From the NCBI GenBank assembly GCA_018649725.1, contig JABIHH010000012.1, positions 1 through 45,290 of the forward strand: a stretch of 45,290 nt of DNA, given 5' to 3'. Position numbers and translations under genes: made by a program. Positions 31,916 through 40,840 of this stretch are shown here, piece by piece. The notes under the pieces were generated by a model that ran no database searches, was not told the DNA's origin, and saw only the letters and a list, made by a program, of their open reading frames with translations. Within the stretch, counting starts at the first letter, position 1. Every line of letters starts with the position of its first letter. This DNA comes from Rhodospirillaceae bacterium (GTDB lineage: Bacteria > Pseudomonadota > Alphaproteobacteria > Rhodospirillales > UBA2165).

Positions 31916-34203
31916 GCGGGATCAACAAAACTGTCGATTACCTTTTTGGTACCGGCTTTCTCAAACTCAACTTCGAGCTTATTGCCATCCGAAGATAAAA
32001 TTTTGCCATAGCCGAATTTCTGGTGAAAGACCCGGGCCCCAAGCTGAAATTTACTGTCCTCGCTGGCCGAAGGCACCAACCAAGCCTCGCCTTCAATGAT
32101 GGTCCCGTCACTGGCGTGACCGCGCTTTTTGGGCGATTCAAAGGAGAACGTTTCCGATAGGTCCCGCCCGCCTTTTGCCGCACCTGGCGTCCGAAGGCCA
32201 GCTTGCGCACCGATTCCACCATAGAGACCCTGCTCAGCCATCTGATCAATATTATCATCGGGCAACTCATCGACAAAGCGGGACGGCAGAGAGTTTTGCC
32301 ATTGATTATAGATGCGCCGATTGGCGGCGTGAAAAATAAGCGCTTCTTTTTTTGCCCGCGTGATGCCGACATAAGCCAGGCGGCGTTCTTCCTCCAGCCC
32401 GCTCAAACCTTCCTCATCAAGGCTGCGCTGATGTGGAAATAAGCCCTCCTCCCAGCCCGGTAAAAAGACCGTATCAAACTCCAAACCCTTGGCGGCATGC
32501 AGCGTCATCAGGCTGATCTTGTCTTCGGTCTTGTTTTCTTCGTTCTCCATAACCAAGCTGACATGCTCCAAGAATCCTTGCAGATTGTCAAAATCTTCAA
32601 GTCCGGCGACGAGCTCTTTTAGGTTTTCCAAGCGGCCCGGCGCTTCTGGCGATTTGTCACGCGTCAACATATCGGTATAGCCAGATTCGTCCAATATAAT
32701 CGCCGCCAGTTCAGCATGGGGCAGGCTATCCAAATTCGAACGCCAGCGCTCAAAATCGGTTAGCAGATTGCTTAAAGACGTTCGCGCTTTGGGTTTAATC
32801 TCATCGGTTTCAACAATTAGCCGGGCCGCCTCATACATCGGCATGCCTTGCGCGCGCGCCAATTGATGCACGGCCTGCACGGTTGCTTGGCCAAGGCCGC
32901 GTTTGGGGACATTAACAATACGCTCGAAGGCGAGGTCGTCGTCTTGGCTGTTGACGACGCGGAGATAAGCAATCGCATCTCGGGTTTCCTGGCGCTCATA
33001 AAAGCGCGGCCCCCCGATCACCCGATACGGCACGCCGAGGGTGATCATGCGCTCTTCAAATTCCCGCATTTGAAACCCGGCGCGAACCAAAATCGCCATT
33101 TCTTCCAGGCTTTGGCCTTTGCTTTGTCGGACTTCAATCTCGTCTCCGACCGAGCGCGCCTCTTCCTCGCCGTCCCAGACAGCCCGTACTTTTACCGGGT
33201 CTCCCGCATCCATGCCGGTCCAGAGCGTCTTGCCAAGCCGGCCTTCATTGTGAGCGATCAAGCCAGAGGCGGCGGCCAGGATATGGGGGGTCGAGCGGTA
33301 GTTCTGCTCTAGGCGAATAATCTCCGCGCCTGGAAAATCCTTTTCAAATTTGAGAATATTGCCGACCTCAGCGCCGCGCCAGGAATAGATCGACTGGTCG
33401 TCATCACCGACACAGCAGATGTTTTTATGCTCCTGGGCCAACAGACGGAGCCAGAGATATTGCGCGACATTGGTATCTTGATACTCATCGACCAGCAGAT
33501 AGCGGAATTTCATCTGGTACTCGTGCAGGACATCACCGTTCTCGGTGAACAGCGTCAGACAATGCAGCAATAGATCACCAAAATCCGCCGCATTTAGTTC
33601 AGTCAGACGCTTTTGATAATCCCGGTAAAGCCCGACCAATGTACCTTCGGCAAATTCCGAGCCTTCCTCATTGGAGACTTTATCCGGTGTCAGGCCACGG
33701 TCCTTCCAGCGCTGAATAACTCCCATCAGAACTCGAGCCGGCCATTTTTTGTCATCGATCTCGGTGGTCGCCATCAGTTGTTTGAGCAGGCGCACCTGAT
33801 CATCGGCATCCAAAATGGTAAAATTACTTTTAAGTCCGACGAGTTCCGCATGGCGGCGTAATATGCGCGCGCCCAAGGCGTGGAAGGTCCCGAGCCACCA
33901 GCCTTCAACCGGCCGACCAGTAATGGCCGCCACCCGATCTTGCATTTCACGCGCCGCTTTATTGGTGAAGGTCACCGATAGGATTTCCCAAGGCCGGGCT
34001 TTACCCTGCACCAGAATATGGGCGAGCCGCGTGGTCAGAACGCGCGTCTTGCCCGTGCCAGCACCCGCCAATACAAGCACCGGCCCATCGACGGCTTCAA
34101 CAGCCCGAATTTGCTCATCGTTGAGCCCCGCCAGATATGGCGGCGGACCGGCGGGCACATTGGGGGCGGGTATATCTTCGGAGAGTTCAAATGGATCTGG
34201 CAT
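31912..34203 (-). CDS. uvrD: UvrD/PcrA/Rep-family DNA helicase
   Basis: 763 residues, superfamily 1A 3'-5' helicase for nucleotide excision and mismatch repair or Rep-like roles. Motifs in order: LAGAGTGKTRVLTTRLAH (Walker A), FTNKAAREM, LVDEYQDTN (Walker B), GDDDQSIYSWRGA, EQNYRS, LMTLHAAKGLEFDTVFLPG and LAYVGITRAKK. The C-terminus ends with a tudor-like domain, LGARVFHQKFGYGKILS, typical of UvrD/PcrA. It overlaps prmA by four bases. Confidence 0.96.
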   Translation of the reverse strand: MPDPFELSEDIPAPNVPAGPPPYLAGLNDEQIRAVEAVDGPVLVLAGAGTGKTRVLTTRLAHILVQGKARPWEILSVTFTNKAAREMQDRVAAITGRPVEGWWLGTFHALGARILRRHAELVGLKSNFTILDADDQVRLLKQLMATTEIDDKKWPARVLMGVIQRWKDRGLTPDKVSNEEGSEFAEGTLVGLYRDYQKRLTELNAADFGDLLLHCLTLFTENGDVLHEYQMKFRYLLVDEYQDTNVAQYLWLRLLAQEHKNICCVGDDDQSIYSWRGAEVGNILKFEKDFPGAEIIRLEQNYRSTPHILAAASGLIAHNEGRLGKTLWTGMDAGDPVKVRAVWDGEEEARSVGDEIEVRQSKGQSLEEMAILVRAGFQMREFEERMITLGVPYRVIGGPRFYERQETRDAIAYLRVVNSQDDDLAFERIVNVPKRGLGQATVQAVHQLARAQGMPMYEAARLIVETDEIKPKARTSLSNLLTDFERWRSNLDSLPHAELAAIILDESGYTDMLTRDKSPEAPGRLENLKELVAGLEDFDNLQGFLEHVSLVMENEENKTEDKISLMTLHAAKGLEFDTVFLPGWEEGLFPHQRSLDEEGLSGLEEERRLAYVGITRAKKEALIFHAANRRIYNQWQNSLPSRFVDELPDDNIDQMAEQGLYGGIGAQAGLRTPGAAKGGRDLSETFSFESPKKRGHASDGTIIEGEAWLVPSASEDSKFQLGARVFHQKFGYGKILSSDGNKLEVEFEKAGTKKVIDSFVDPA

Positions 34204-34256
34204 CGTGCCAGTATATCACGCCATTTCGCCAGTCACAGCTAAAAGCAAATCCCACT

Positions 34257-35444
34257 TTAAGCAAATAAGCCAAGTTGCTTTTCTTTAATAAACCCTGCCT
34301 TCAATCCCCACCACTCACGGGTTACAGAGGCGTACATTTCACGGAAATGAACGCGGTATTTGAGATTTTCGTTTTCCAGATCATCGAGCGGTGATTGTTC
34401 CCCGTAGAAACCGCCCTTAACTTTACCGCCGAACAAAAAATGCGGGGCTGCCGTGCCGTGGTCGGTACCGGAGCTGTTATTTTCAAATGGGCGACGGCCG
34501 AATTCGGAGTAACTCATCACTGCGACTTTATCCCACAGGTTTTTTGATTTCATTATTTTTGCAAAGGCGGCAACATTGGTGGCGACATCGACAAGCAACT
34601 CGGCGTGTAGCGGCTCCTGGCCGGCATGCGTGTCAAATTTAGTTATCATTAGTTTGAGTACAGGAACTTTGACGCCGGCAATTAAAAGCCGGGCGGCGGT
34701 CTCAAACTGCCCGCCAAGTCTCGATCCCGAAAAGAACCCCGTTAGCTCGACCTGTCCTATCTGTTGGGCAATAATTGTGTCGGCGGCGCTACGAAGATCG
34801 CGACGTTGTTTTAAAATATGCCCAAGAGCGCCTTCATTCATCTCAGCATCGCTCAGTTGAATCCGTCCGGCCTGCCGAAGGATTTTATCCGGTTTTCTGG
34901 CAAGTGTAACAACTTTGTTTTTATTGCCGCCGAGTACGCCCATAGAATTGCGCCCCAGATTGATGCCATCAGCCGCAAACTCCTGGCCCGGATCCTGCTC
35001 TTCAAACAAACGAGTAATCCAGCCCTGTTCAATAACTGTCTTGGCATCCGAAGCCGAGTTCCAGATATTGATGCCGCGGAAATGAGATTGATTAGGCTGC
35101 GGATATCCAACCCCCAACACCACCGCCATTTCCTTGGAGTCCCACAAGGGCATTAAAGGCTCAAACGCCTGATTGAATCCGAGCTTATCTGAAATTTTTA
35201 GTACTTTATCCGGCGGTATCGCTAGGTTTGGGCGAATTTCATAGTATTTTTTATCCGTAAATGGCACGACCGTGTTGAGCCCATCATTTCCGCCTTTAAA
35301 CTCTAGCAGCACCAAAGTTCTATCCCAATTTCCGGCCCAATTTCCGGTAGCCGCAAAACTCGGGTAAGTGAGCAATTCAATTCCGCTTCCTGCAAGGCTC
35401 GGCAAGAGCAATGAATATTTTAAGAAATCGCGCCGTTTCAACAT
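34257..35444 (-). CDS. DUF1501-family protein with Tat signal
   Basis: 395 residues, DUF1501 family (sulfatase/alkaline-phosphatase-like fold). The N-terminus LKRRDFLKYSLLLPSLAGSG is a twin-arginine export signal. Family segments: LVLLEFKGGNDGLNTVVP, VLGVGYPQPNQSHFRGINIWNSAS, DTHAGQE and VMSYSEFGRRPFEN followed by GTDHGTAAPHFLFG, which hold the usual metal-type Asp and His residues. Function not established. It follows the DUF1800 gene by seven bases; these families very often occur together. Confidence 0.93.
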   Translation of the reverse strand: MLKRRDFLKYSLLLPSLAGSGIELLTYPSFAATGNWAGNWDRTLVLLEFKGGNDGLNTVVPFTDKKYYEIRPNLAIPPDKVLKISDKLGFNQAFEPLMPLWDSKEMAVVLGVGYPQPNQSHFRGINIWNSASDAKTVIEQGWITRLFEEQDPGQEFAADGINLGRNSMGVLGGNKNKVVTLARKPDKILRQAGRIQLSDAEMNEGALGHILKQRRDLRSAADTIIAQQIGQVELTGFFSGSRLGGQFETAARLLIAGVKVPVLKLMITKFDTHAGQEPLHAELLVDVATNVAAFAKIMKSKNLWDKVAVMSYSEFGRRPFENNSSGTDHGTAAPHFLFGGKVKGGFYGEQSPLDDLENENLKYRVHFREMYASVTREWWGLKAGFIKEKQLGLFA

Positions 35445-35451
35445 CTGTCTC

Positions 35452-36867
35452 TCATTTCAACTGATAGGCTGGATCAAGCAGTAGATTGCGAATAACTTTG
35501 CGCTTTTTCCCAACAAATCGCTTTTGCATAACAGGCTCTACCGCCAAAAATAGCTTCTTTAGATAGCCTGGCTTGCCCTGTTCGCGCTTCTGCAAAGGCC
35601 ACGGATCAGCAAACCCAAAGGGTGTCTTTTGCTTTTCCATCATCGACATTTCACCATTTTTTTTAAATTTCATAACGCCTCTGGCCGCCGCTTTTAGAAA
35701 CCTAGAGCGCCGCAATGTCGTTGTTGAAGAGATCCAATTCATACCACCGCGCCAGCCTTTGACATCAGGTGGCCGAAACAGATCCTGCCCGAGCTGTTTC
35801 TGGTGGTTCCAAATTTTCTTAAACTCGGTCGACTTCAAACCCAATAAACGGAGAGTTCCAATCGTTAGCTCAACCGGCGATTTAATAAGGCTGCCACGAT
35901 TTTTTGGGTTGCGAAAATCTGGCGACATGAACAACGCCCTCATCATCGGTTTTAGATTGTATTTGTGATCTCGGATAATTTTCGCCAAGCGAAGAATTTC
36001 AGCTCGATTGGGCGTCAGAGAAACGAATTCGCGCCACAGCTTTTCCGCCAGAAACTCCGCCACACGCGGTTGCTCGAGAATGATCTCAATAACGTCAATG
36101 CCATCAAACTGGCCTGATCTCCCGAGAAAATTCTTCACCCCATCGTCATGTGACCACAGTTTAAATACAAATTCAGCAGTGTCAGAATCGATCATCCATC
36201 CGGTATAAGCGCGGGCTGATTCTCGAATATCTTCTTCAGTGTAACCCTGCCCCTCACCAAGTGTAAATAACTCCAATATCTCACGCGCAAAATTTTCATT
36301 CGGCTTGTTCTTTTTGTTTTTGCTGGCATCGAGATAGATCATCATCGCCGGGCCAATCGACACATCTATTAATAGTTTTCGATAGTCGCCAATTGCAAAT
36401 TTCCGAAAGGATGCATTTTGTTCATGCGCCCATTGGGAAAATCGAACCTTGTTAATTTCTGAGACGAAATGACTATGCCAAAACAAAACCATATGTTCGG
36501 TAAACGGCGATGGTGTGTCGAGCATCTCCTGGATCCACCAATAGCGGAGCTGTCGTTGATCCTCATTAATTTGATCCTGATAGGCTCGCCTGGTTTTGGC
36601 ATCCATATCTTTCGTTTTGCGGTCTCTTCGGTCCATCGGTTTGGTATGAAACTTCGGCAAAGGAGTCATTGCCTTTTTTCGAACGCCGTTTAACAACTGA
36701 TCGACCGCGGCCTCGTAAGAAAGTGGCAGAATTTTCTCGATCGCATGAGGAGAGGGGGAGCCAAATCCGGAGCGTGCCAAGAGATGACGCGCTTCATCAA
36801 AAGAAATGGCAAAGGCCTGACTCGAACAGGCAATTAAAATCCAAATTGGAATAATTAATTTTATCAT
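35452..36867 (-). CDS. DUF1800-family exported protein
   Basis: 471 residues, DUF1800 family, with a signal peptide (IKLIIPIWILIACSSQAFAIS). Conserved segments: FDEARHLLARSGFGSP at the mature N-terminus, MVLFWHSHFVSEINKV, NENFAREILELFTLGEG (with the family's NxNYAREhhELhTLG pattern), and RAYTGWMID. Function unknown; usually paired with DUF1501, as here. It diverges from the HtrA-like gene over about 140 bases. The final 50 residues are strongly basic. Confidence 0.92.
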   Translation of the reverse strand: MIKLIIPIWILIACSSQAFAISFDEARHLLARSGFGSPSPHAIEKILPLSYEAAVDQLLNGVRKKAMTPLPKFHTKPMDRRDRKTKDMDAKTRRAYQDQINEDQRQLRYWWIQEMLDTPSPFTEHMVLFWHSHFVSEINKVRFSQWAHEQNASFRKFAIGDYRKLLIDVSIGPAMMIYLDASKNKKNKPNENFAREILELFTLGEGQGYTEEDIRESARAYTGWMIDSDTAEFVFKLWSHDDGVKNFLGRSGQFDGIDVIEIILEQPRVAEFLAEKLWREFVSLTPNRAEILRLAKIIRDHKYNLKPMMRALFMSPDFRNPKNRGSLIKSPVELTIGTLRLLGLKSTEFKKIWNHQKQLGQDLFRPPDVKGWRGGMNWISSTTTLRRSRFLKAAARGVMKFKKNGEMSMMEKQKTPFGFADPWPLQKREQGKPGYLKKLFLAVEPVMQKRFVGKKRKVIRNLLLDPAYQLK

Positions 36868-37008
36868 CTTTTATAGAACGCTCTAACCGCAAAATTCCGT
36901 TGCTACACAATCTCGTGTAAATTCAACATATATTTTGACATTCATACCGATTCATCCGAGCATTTTCATATCGCATAAAACCTAATAATGAAATTGTGGA
37001 GAATCATC

Positions 37009-38013
37009 ATGAAAGCCCATCCATTCCGCATTTTTGTTCTAATTGCCATATTAGCTCAATTGGTATTGAGCGCAAAGCCAGCAAACGCTTTGGAAAAAGA
37101 CATCCTGCAAGCCGTTGTCGGTATCAAGGCAAGCGTGCCGGCAGATGCCCGCACCGCGCGGTTTTTAGGCACCGAGCGACAGGGCAGCGGGGTTGTCATC
37201 GACAATGAAGGGCTCGTGCTGACCATTGGCTATCTGATTTTAGAGGCCGAGGGAGTCATCATTACAGGTCCCGGCGGCACGCAATCTTCGGCAAATATTA
37301 TTGCCTATGACCATGAGAGCGGCTTTGGGCTGCTGCGCATGAGAAAACCACTCAAAATCAAACCACTTCGCCTGGACGATTCCAATACAGCCACCCTCCA
37401 GGACAATGTTCTTGTCGCCAGTCGCAGCGGCCCGCAACCCGTCATTCCCGCGCGTGTCGTCTCCCGGCGAGTTTTCACGGGCGGGTGGGAATATCTGTTG
37501 GAAAAGGCAATATTTACTGTACCGCCTCATAGTTTTCACTCAGGGGCTGCTTTGATCAGCAAAGAAGGCAAACTATTGGGCATCGGCTCTCTTGTTGTTG
37601 CGAATGCGGTGGCACCTACCCTGCACTCGCCTGGCAATATGTTTGTCCCGGTCAATGTTATCAAACCGGTGTTAGCGGATTTACTGGAACATGGTCAGAG
37701 GCAAAGTGCTGCCAAGCCTTGGATTGGCGCCAGCACGATCGAAATGCGAGAACGGGTTTTTATCAATCGGGTTTCGAAAGATGGACCAGCTTCAAAAGCC
37801 GGGCTTGGACCGGGTGATCTCATTGCCGGCGTAAATGGTAAAACAATCCGCAGCCAGGAAGATTTTTACCGCACCCTTTGGGCAGGGCGAAAAGCGGGAG
37901 ACGTGATCAAACTCAACGTTCTGCCCCGGCTTAATCCTCGGCCCATGATTAAAGAATTCTCGATTAAATCACTGTCCCGGCAGGATTGGCTGAAGAAAAA
38001 ACCGACCCTCTAA
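37009..38013 (+). CDS. HtrA/DegP-like protein with degenerate catalytic triad and PDZ domain
   Basis: 334 residues from the ATG at 37009, preferred because GGAG precedes it and a signal peptide (FRIFVLIAILAQLVLSAKPANA) follows directly; the in-frame ATG at 36988 lacks a ribosome binding site. The trypsin-like domain (GSGVVIDNEGLVLT onward) resembles S1C proteases, but the catalytic His position (normally TNNHVV) reads TIGYLI and the Asp position (normally TDLAVLK) reads SGFGLLR. A serine is kept in SFHSGAAL, in place of GNSGGPL. A PDZ domain (about 240-325) has KAGLGPGDLIAGVNG. It probably acts as a binder or chaperone rather than a protease. Confidence 0.88.
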   Translation: MKAHPFRIFVLIAILAQLVLSAKPANALEKDILQAVVGIKASVPADARTARFLGTERQGSGVVIDNEGLVLTIGYLILEAEGVIITGPGGTQSSANIIAYDHESGFGLLRMRKPLKIKPLRLDDSNTATLQDNVLVASRSGPQPVIPARVVSRRVFTGGWEYLLEKAIFTVPPHSFHSGAALISKEGKLLGIGSLVVANAVAPTLHSPGNMFVPVNVIKPVLADLLEHGQRQSAAKPWIGASTIEMRERVFINRVSKDGPASKAGLGPGDLIAGVNGKTIRSQEDFYRTLWAGRKAGDVIKLNVLPRLNPRPMIKEFSIKSLSRQDWLKKKPTL

Positions 38014-38016
38014 AAC

Positions 38017-39798
38017 TTAATGCGCGCCTTCGTGTTCTTCATGGCGGGCTTCAACGAGGGCCCTATTGTAAGCGGCCATCACCTCGGTCTCATGCAACGT
38101 GCCGATGAATTTCATTGTCTCATGATTTTCGACAACACCAATATAATGTTCACCACTATCGCGAATGACCTTGTTGGCGGTTTCCAAATCATCATCTAAA
38201 TCCAAGATCGGCGGGTGAACGCGCGCAACATCGCCGGCATTGATCAAATTATCAACATCGTGATCAAAGGCCGCATCACTGAGGTCGGCCAAAGTAATGG
38301 TGCCGAATAACTCACCGTCTTCTTTCAACACAAAAAGTTCACCGGTTTCGGACGCTTGAAGTTTGTGGCGTAGTTCCTGCAACCCGGCGCCAACCAGCAC
38401 GGTCTCACTGTTACGATCCACCAGGCGGCGCACCTTAATGCTGCGGAGAAGTGCCGTCTCAAAGCCTCCCTTGAGATCAAGCCCCGCCCGTTCCAACTGC
38501 CAGCTAAAGAAAGATTTGCCGAGAAATTGTTGGGCAACAATATTGGAAACTACCACGCCGATCATCACGGCAATCGTTAAAGGATAATCATCCGTCAATT
38601 CAAATATGATCAGGGTTGTCGATATCGGTGCCCCCAGCACGGCGGCTGAGACCGCGCCCATGCCGATAATTGTATAAGCGCCGGGGCCGGAAGAAAACTC
38701 CGGGAATATGTCAGTCGCCACGATGCCATAGGCGCCACCCAGCATGGCACCTATCATGAGCGACGGCGTAAATATACCGCCGCCAAAACCGCTGCCGATA
38801 CAAATCGAGGTCGCCAGCATCTTCATAAAAATAAGAGCAATCAATAGAGTCAGCGGCAATTGAACTTTAAGCGCCAGATCAGTGGCGTCATAGCCAACGC
38901 CCAGTACTTGCGGGAAAACCAGCGCAATGCCGCCGACCAAACAGCCGCCGATGGCCGGGCGCAGCCACTGCGGCCCCGGTGCTTTTTGCATAATGTCTTC
39001 TGTTTTCATCGCCGTGCGCATAAATAGGATTGCGACCAAACCACTGGCAATGCCGAGCCCGACCACGGCTGGAAATTCCCAAAACGAAGCCAGGGATTGC
39101 TCGGAAATGCCAAAGGCCGGAAAATCGCCGAAGTAAATCCGAGATACAATGGTGCCGACAACACTGGCGATCACAATGGGCGCAAAGGCGCTCATGGCAA
39201 AATGGCCAACCACGACTTCATGGGCAAACAATGCGCCGGCAATCGGTGCATTAAAGGACGCCGCAACAGCCGCTGCCGCACCACAACCGAGCAAAGCCTG
39301 GGACAATGAGCGGGTGAGATGAAGCTTCTCGGCAAACCAGGCACCGAAAGTTGCACCTAAATGAATGGCAGGACCTTCCCGGCCGACTGAGCCGCCGACA
39401 CCGATCGAAGCCGCGCTGGCGATAGCCGCGCCGATCCCGGCGCGGAAATTCATCCGTCCTCCTTGCAAGGCACTCGCTTCAATAACTTTCGCAACCGAGC
39501 GGGGTTTTCGGCCGGGAATAAAATAATGGATAAAAAGCCCGATCATCAGTCCGCCGATCGCCGGTGCGAAAAGGATCTGCGCCCAATGCAAAGAGGTGAC
39601 CGAAGAAATAAGATTTTCCGACGTACCGGCGAGAAAGACCCCTTGGATAAAATCGATCAATTCCCGGATAGCAATAACACCGCCACCAGCCGCCGCGCCA
39701 ACAAAGACGGCAAGAATGGATAAGATGAGTTGATCGTTCCGAATGATACGCCGAAGCCGCATCAAAATGCGGCTCGGCCTGAGACGACGCCTAGCCAT
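38017..39798 (-). CDS. ClC-type chloride channel/antiporter with CBS domains
   Basis: 593 residues: a ClC membrane domain (about 25-440) and two C-terminal CBS domains (about 460-580). The selectivity motifs are VGREGPAIHLGATFG, with the gating glutamate E141, and GGIFTPSLMIGAMLG; the first GSGIP-like motif is replaced by GRKPRSVAKVIEASAL, as in the CBS-bearing bacterial subgroup. The CBS pair may bind an adenine nucleotide. Whether it is a channel or a chloride/proton exchanger cannot be decided here. The stop lies three bases from the end of the HtrA-like gene (convergent). Confidence 0.94.
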   Translation of the reverse strand: MARRRLRPSRILMRLRRIIRNDQLILSILAVFVGAAAGGGVIAIRELIDFIQGVFLAGTSENLISSVTSLHWAQILFAPAIGGLMIGLFIHYFIPGRKPRSVAKVIEASALQGGRMNFRAGIGAAIASAASIGVGGSVGREGPAIHLGATFGAWFAEKLHLTRSLSQALLGCGAAAAVAASFNAPIAGALFAHEVVVGHFAMSAFAPIVIASVVGTIVSRIYFGDFPAFGISEQSLASFWEFPAVVGLGIASGLVAILFMRTAMKTEDIMQKAPGPQWLRPAIGGCLVGGIALVFPQVLGVGYDATDLALKVQLPLTLLIALIFMKMLATSICIGSGFGGGIFTPSLMIGAMLGGAYGIVATDIFPEFSSGPGAYTIIGMGAVSAAVLGAPISTTLIIFELTDDYPLTIAVMIGVVVSNIVAQQFLGKSFFSWQLERAGLDLKGGFETALLRSIKVRRLVDRNSETVLVGAGLQELRHKLQASETGELFVLKEDGELFGTITLADLSDAAFDHDVDNLINAGDVARVHPPILDLDDDLETANKVIRDSGEHYIGVVENHETMKFIGTLHETEVMAAYNRALVEARHEEHEGAH

Positions 39799-39885
39799 GA
39801 CCTATTCACTAATTAAAAAAGTTGTAACTAATTAAGAACTATACCTTTTTTGGAACGAGCGCTAGAGGGAAGTCGATCAAAAGCA

Positions 39886-39944
39886 ATTAAAGTGCATTAC
39901 TCTTTTTATTAAAGGGCGTTACTCTTTATATTAAAGGGCGTTAC
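39886..39944. repeat. 22-base tandem repeat, 2.7 copies
   Basis: Units at 39886-39907, 39908-39929 and a partial one at 39930-39944, each starting ATTAAAG and containing GTTAC or ATTAC. The partial copy forms the 3' end and stop codon of the HD-domain gene, so unequal recombination could change where that protein ends. Confidence 0.75.
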
Positions 39945-40701
39945 AGGGCCGTCTCAGCGTCCGCCACATATGCGACGAAGATGTGTTGTCATTGCCAAGC
40001 CCTTCCTCTGGTTCGCGGAAATGACGCCCTAAAATATCTTCAAACTCTTCCCAGCCAACTTCGACATCTGGATCAAAAGAATAAAGATCGTTCTTACAGA
40101 TCATCAGGGCAGAGCCATACCATTTGTGAGCCCGGGCGCGCTTATACTCCTCAAGGATGTAGGGCTCCGGCTTATAGTCTTCGCCAAACATGCGATGATA
40201 AACAACCGGGTATTCATAACCCTCATCTTCATCCGGAAAAAAGCGAACGCATTGATGCATGCGGATCGCCCAGCTCACCTCCTCGTCAACATATGGCTCG
40301 ATCAGTTGGGCTCCCCAATATCCATGATCGGAGCGAATAAAGCCGCTGACCGCGATATCATGCAGTAAACAGGCGAGCACCATTTTTTCCGGCGCACCGT
40401 TATTGGCGGCAAGCCGGGCACTTTGCAGCAGATGATCCTGCCCACCAATGGTAAAGCGCAGCCTGACAAAATCCAGCAAGGTTGGTTTTTCCGGCATTTC
40501 CTGCAAACGCGGATCATCGCCCATCAGCAAATGCTGACCAGGTTTTAAGCGCCCACGCTTGCCTTGCTTGGGTTGAGCCCCATCGCCCAATTGATAGAGC
40601 AAGGATCTGGCAACCAACCGATCCTCCAGTTCCTGGAGTTTTTCCTCTTCATAATCATCGGCGATTTCAGACATTGTCTTCTGGGGAGTCTCAGCACTCA
40701 T
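39931..40701 (-). CDS. HD-domain protein with PhnZ-like ligand pattern
   Basis: About 256 residues. The start at 40701 (MSAETPQ) is one choice; an ATG five codons upstream (40716) is another. Numbering from the longer form, the HD ligands are H95 (GGQDHLLQS), H119-D120 (CLLHDIA), H131 (RSDHGYWGA), H154 (IRMHQ) and D210 (CKNDLY). That His/His-Asp/His/His/Asp set and its spacing fit the mixed-valence diiron oxygenases of the PhnZ / myo-inositol oxygenase type better than simple HD phosphohydrolases, although either is possible. The N-terminal 60 residues are charged and unassigned. No phosphonate genes are nearby. The 3' end lies in a tandem repeat. Confidence 0.75.
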   Translation of the reverse strand: MSAETPQKTMSEIADDYEEEKLQELEDRLVARSLLYQLGDGAQPKQGKRGRLKPGQHLLMGDDPRLQEMPEKPTLLDFVRLRFTIGGQDHLLQSARLAANNGAPEKMVLACLLHDIAVSGFIRSDHGYWGAQLIEPYVDEEVSWAIRMHQCVRFFPDEDEGYEYPVVYHRMFGEDYKPEPYILEEYKRARAHKWYGSALMICKNDLYSFDPDVEVGWEEFEDILGRHFREPEEGLGNDNTSSSHMWRTLRRPCNAL

Positions 40702-40840
40702 AACCTTCACCTTCATTTATCTCTTTAGAGCAGGCTGAAATTATACGCCACTCACCCTCAATCTCAACGAAACGAGGGCGAAAGATGGCACAGAAAATCA
40801 GGAAAGTTCTGTAATGCGGATTATTTGCTGACCATGTGAA

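Noticed and set aside
33815..34288. 157-residue + strand ORF over the start of uvrD
   Set aside because: It is antisense to the Walker A region of uvrD and shows only low-complexity shadow sequence.
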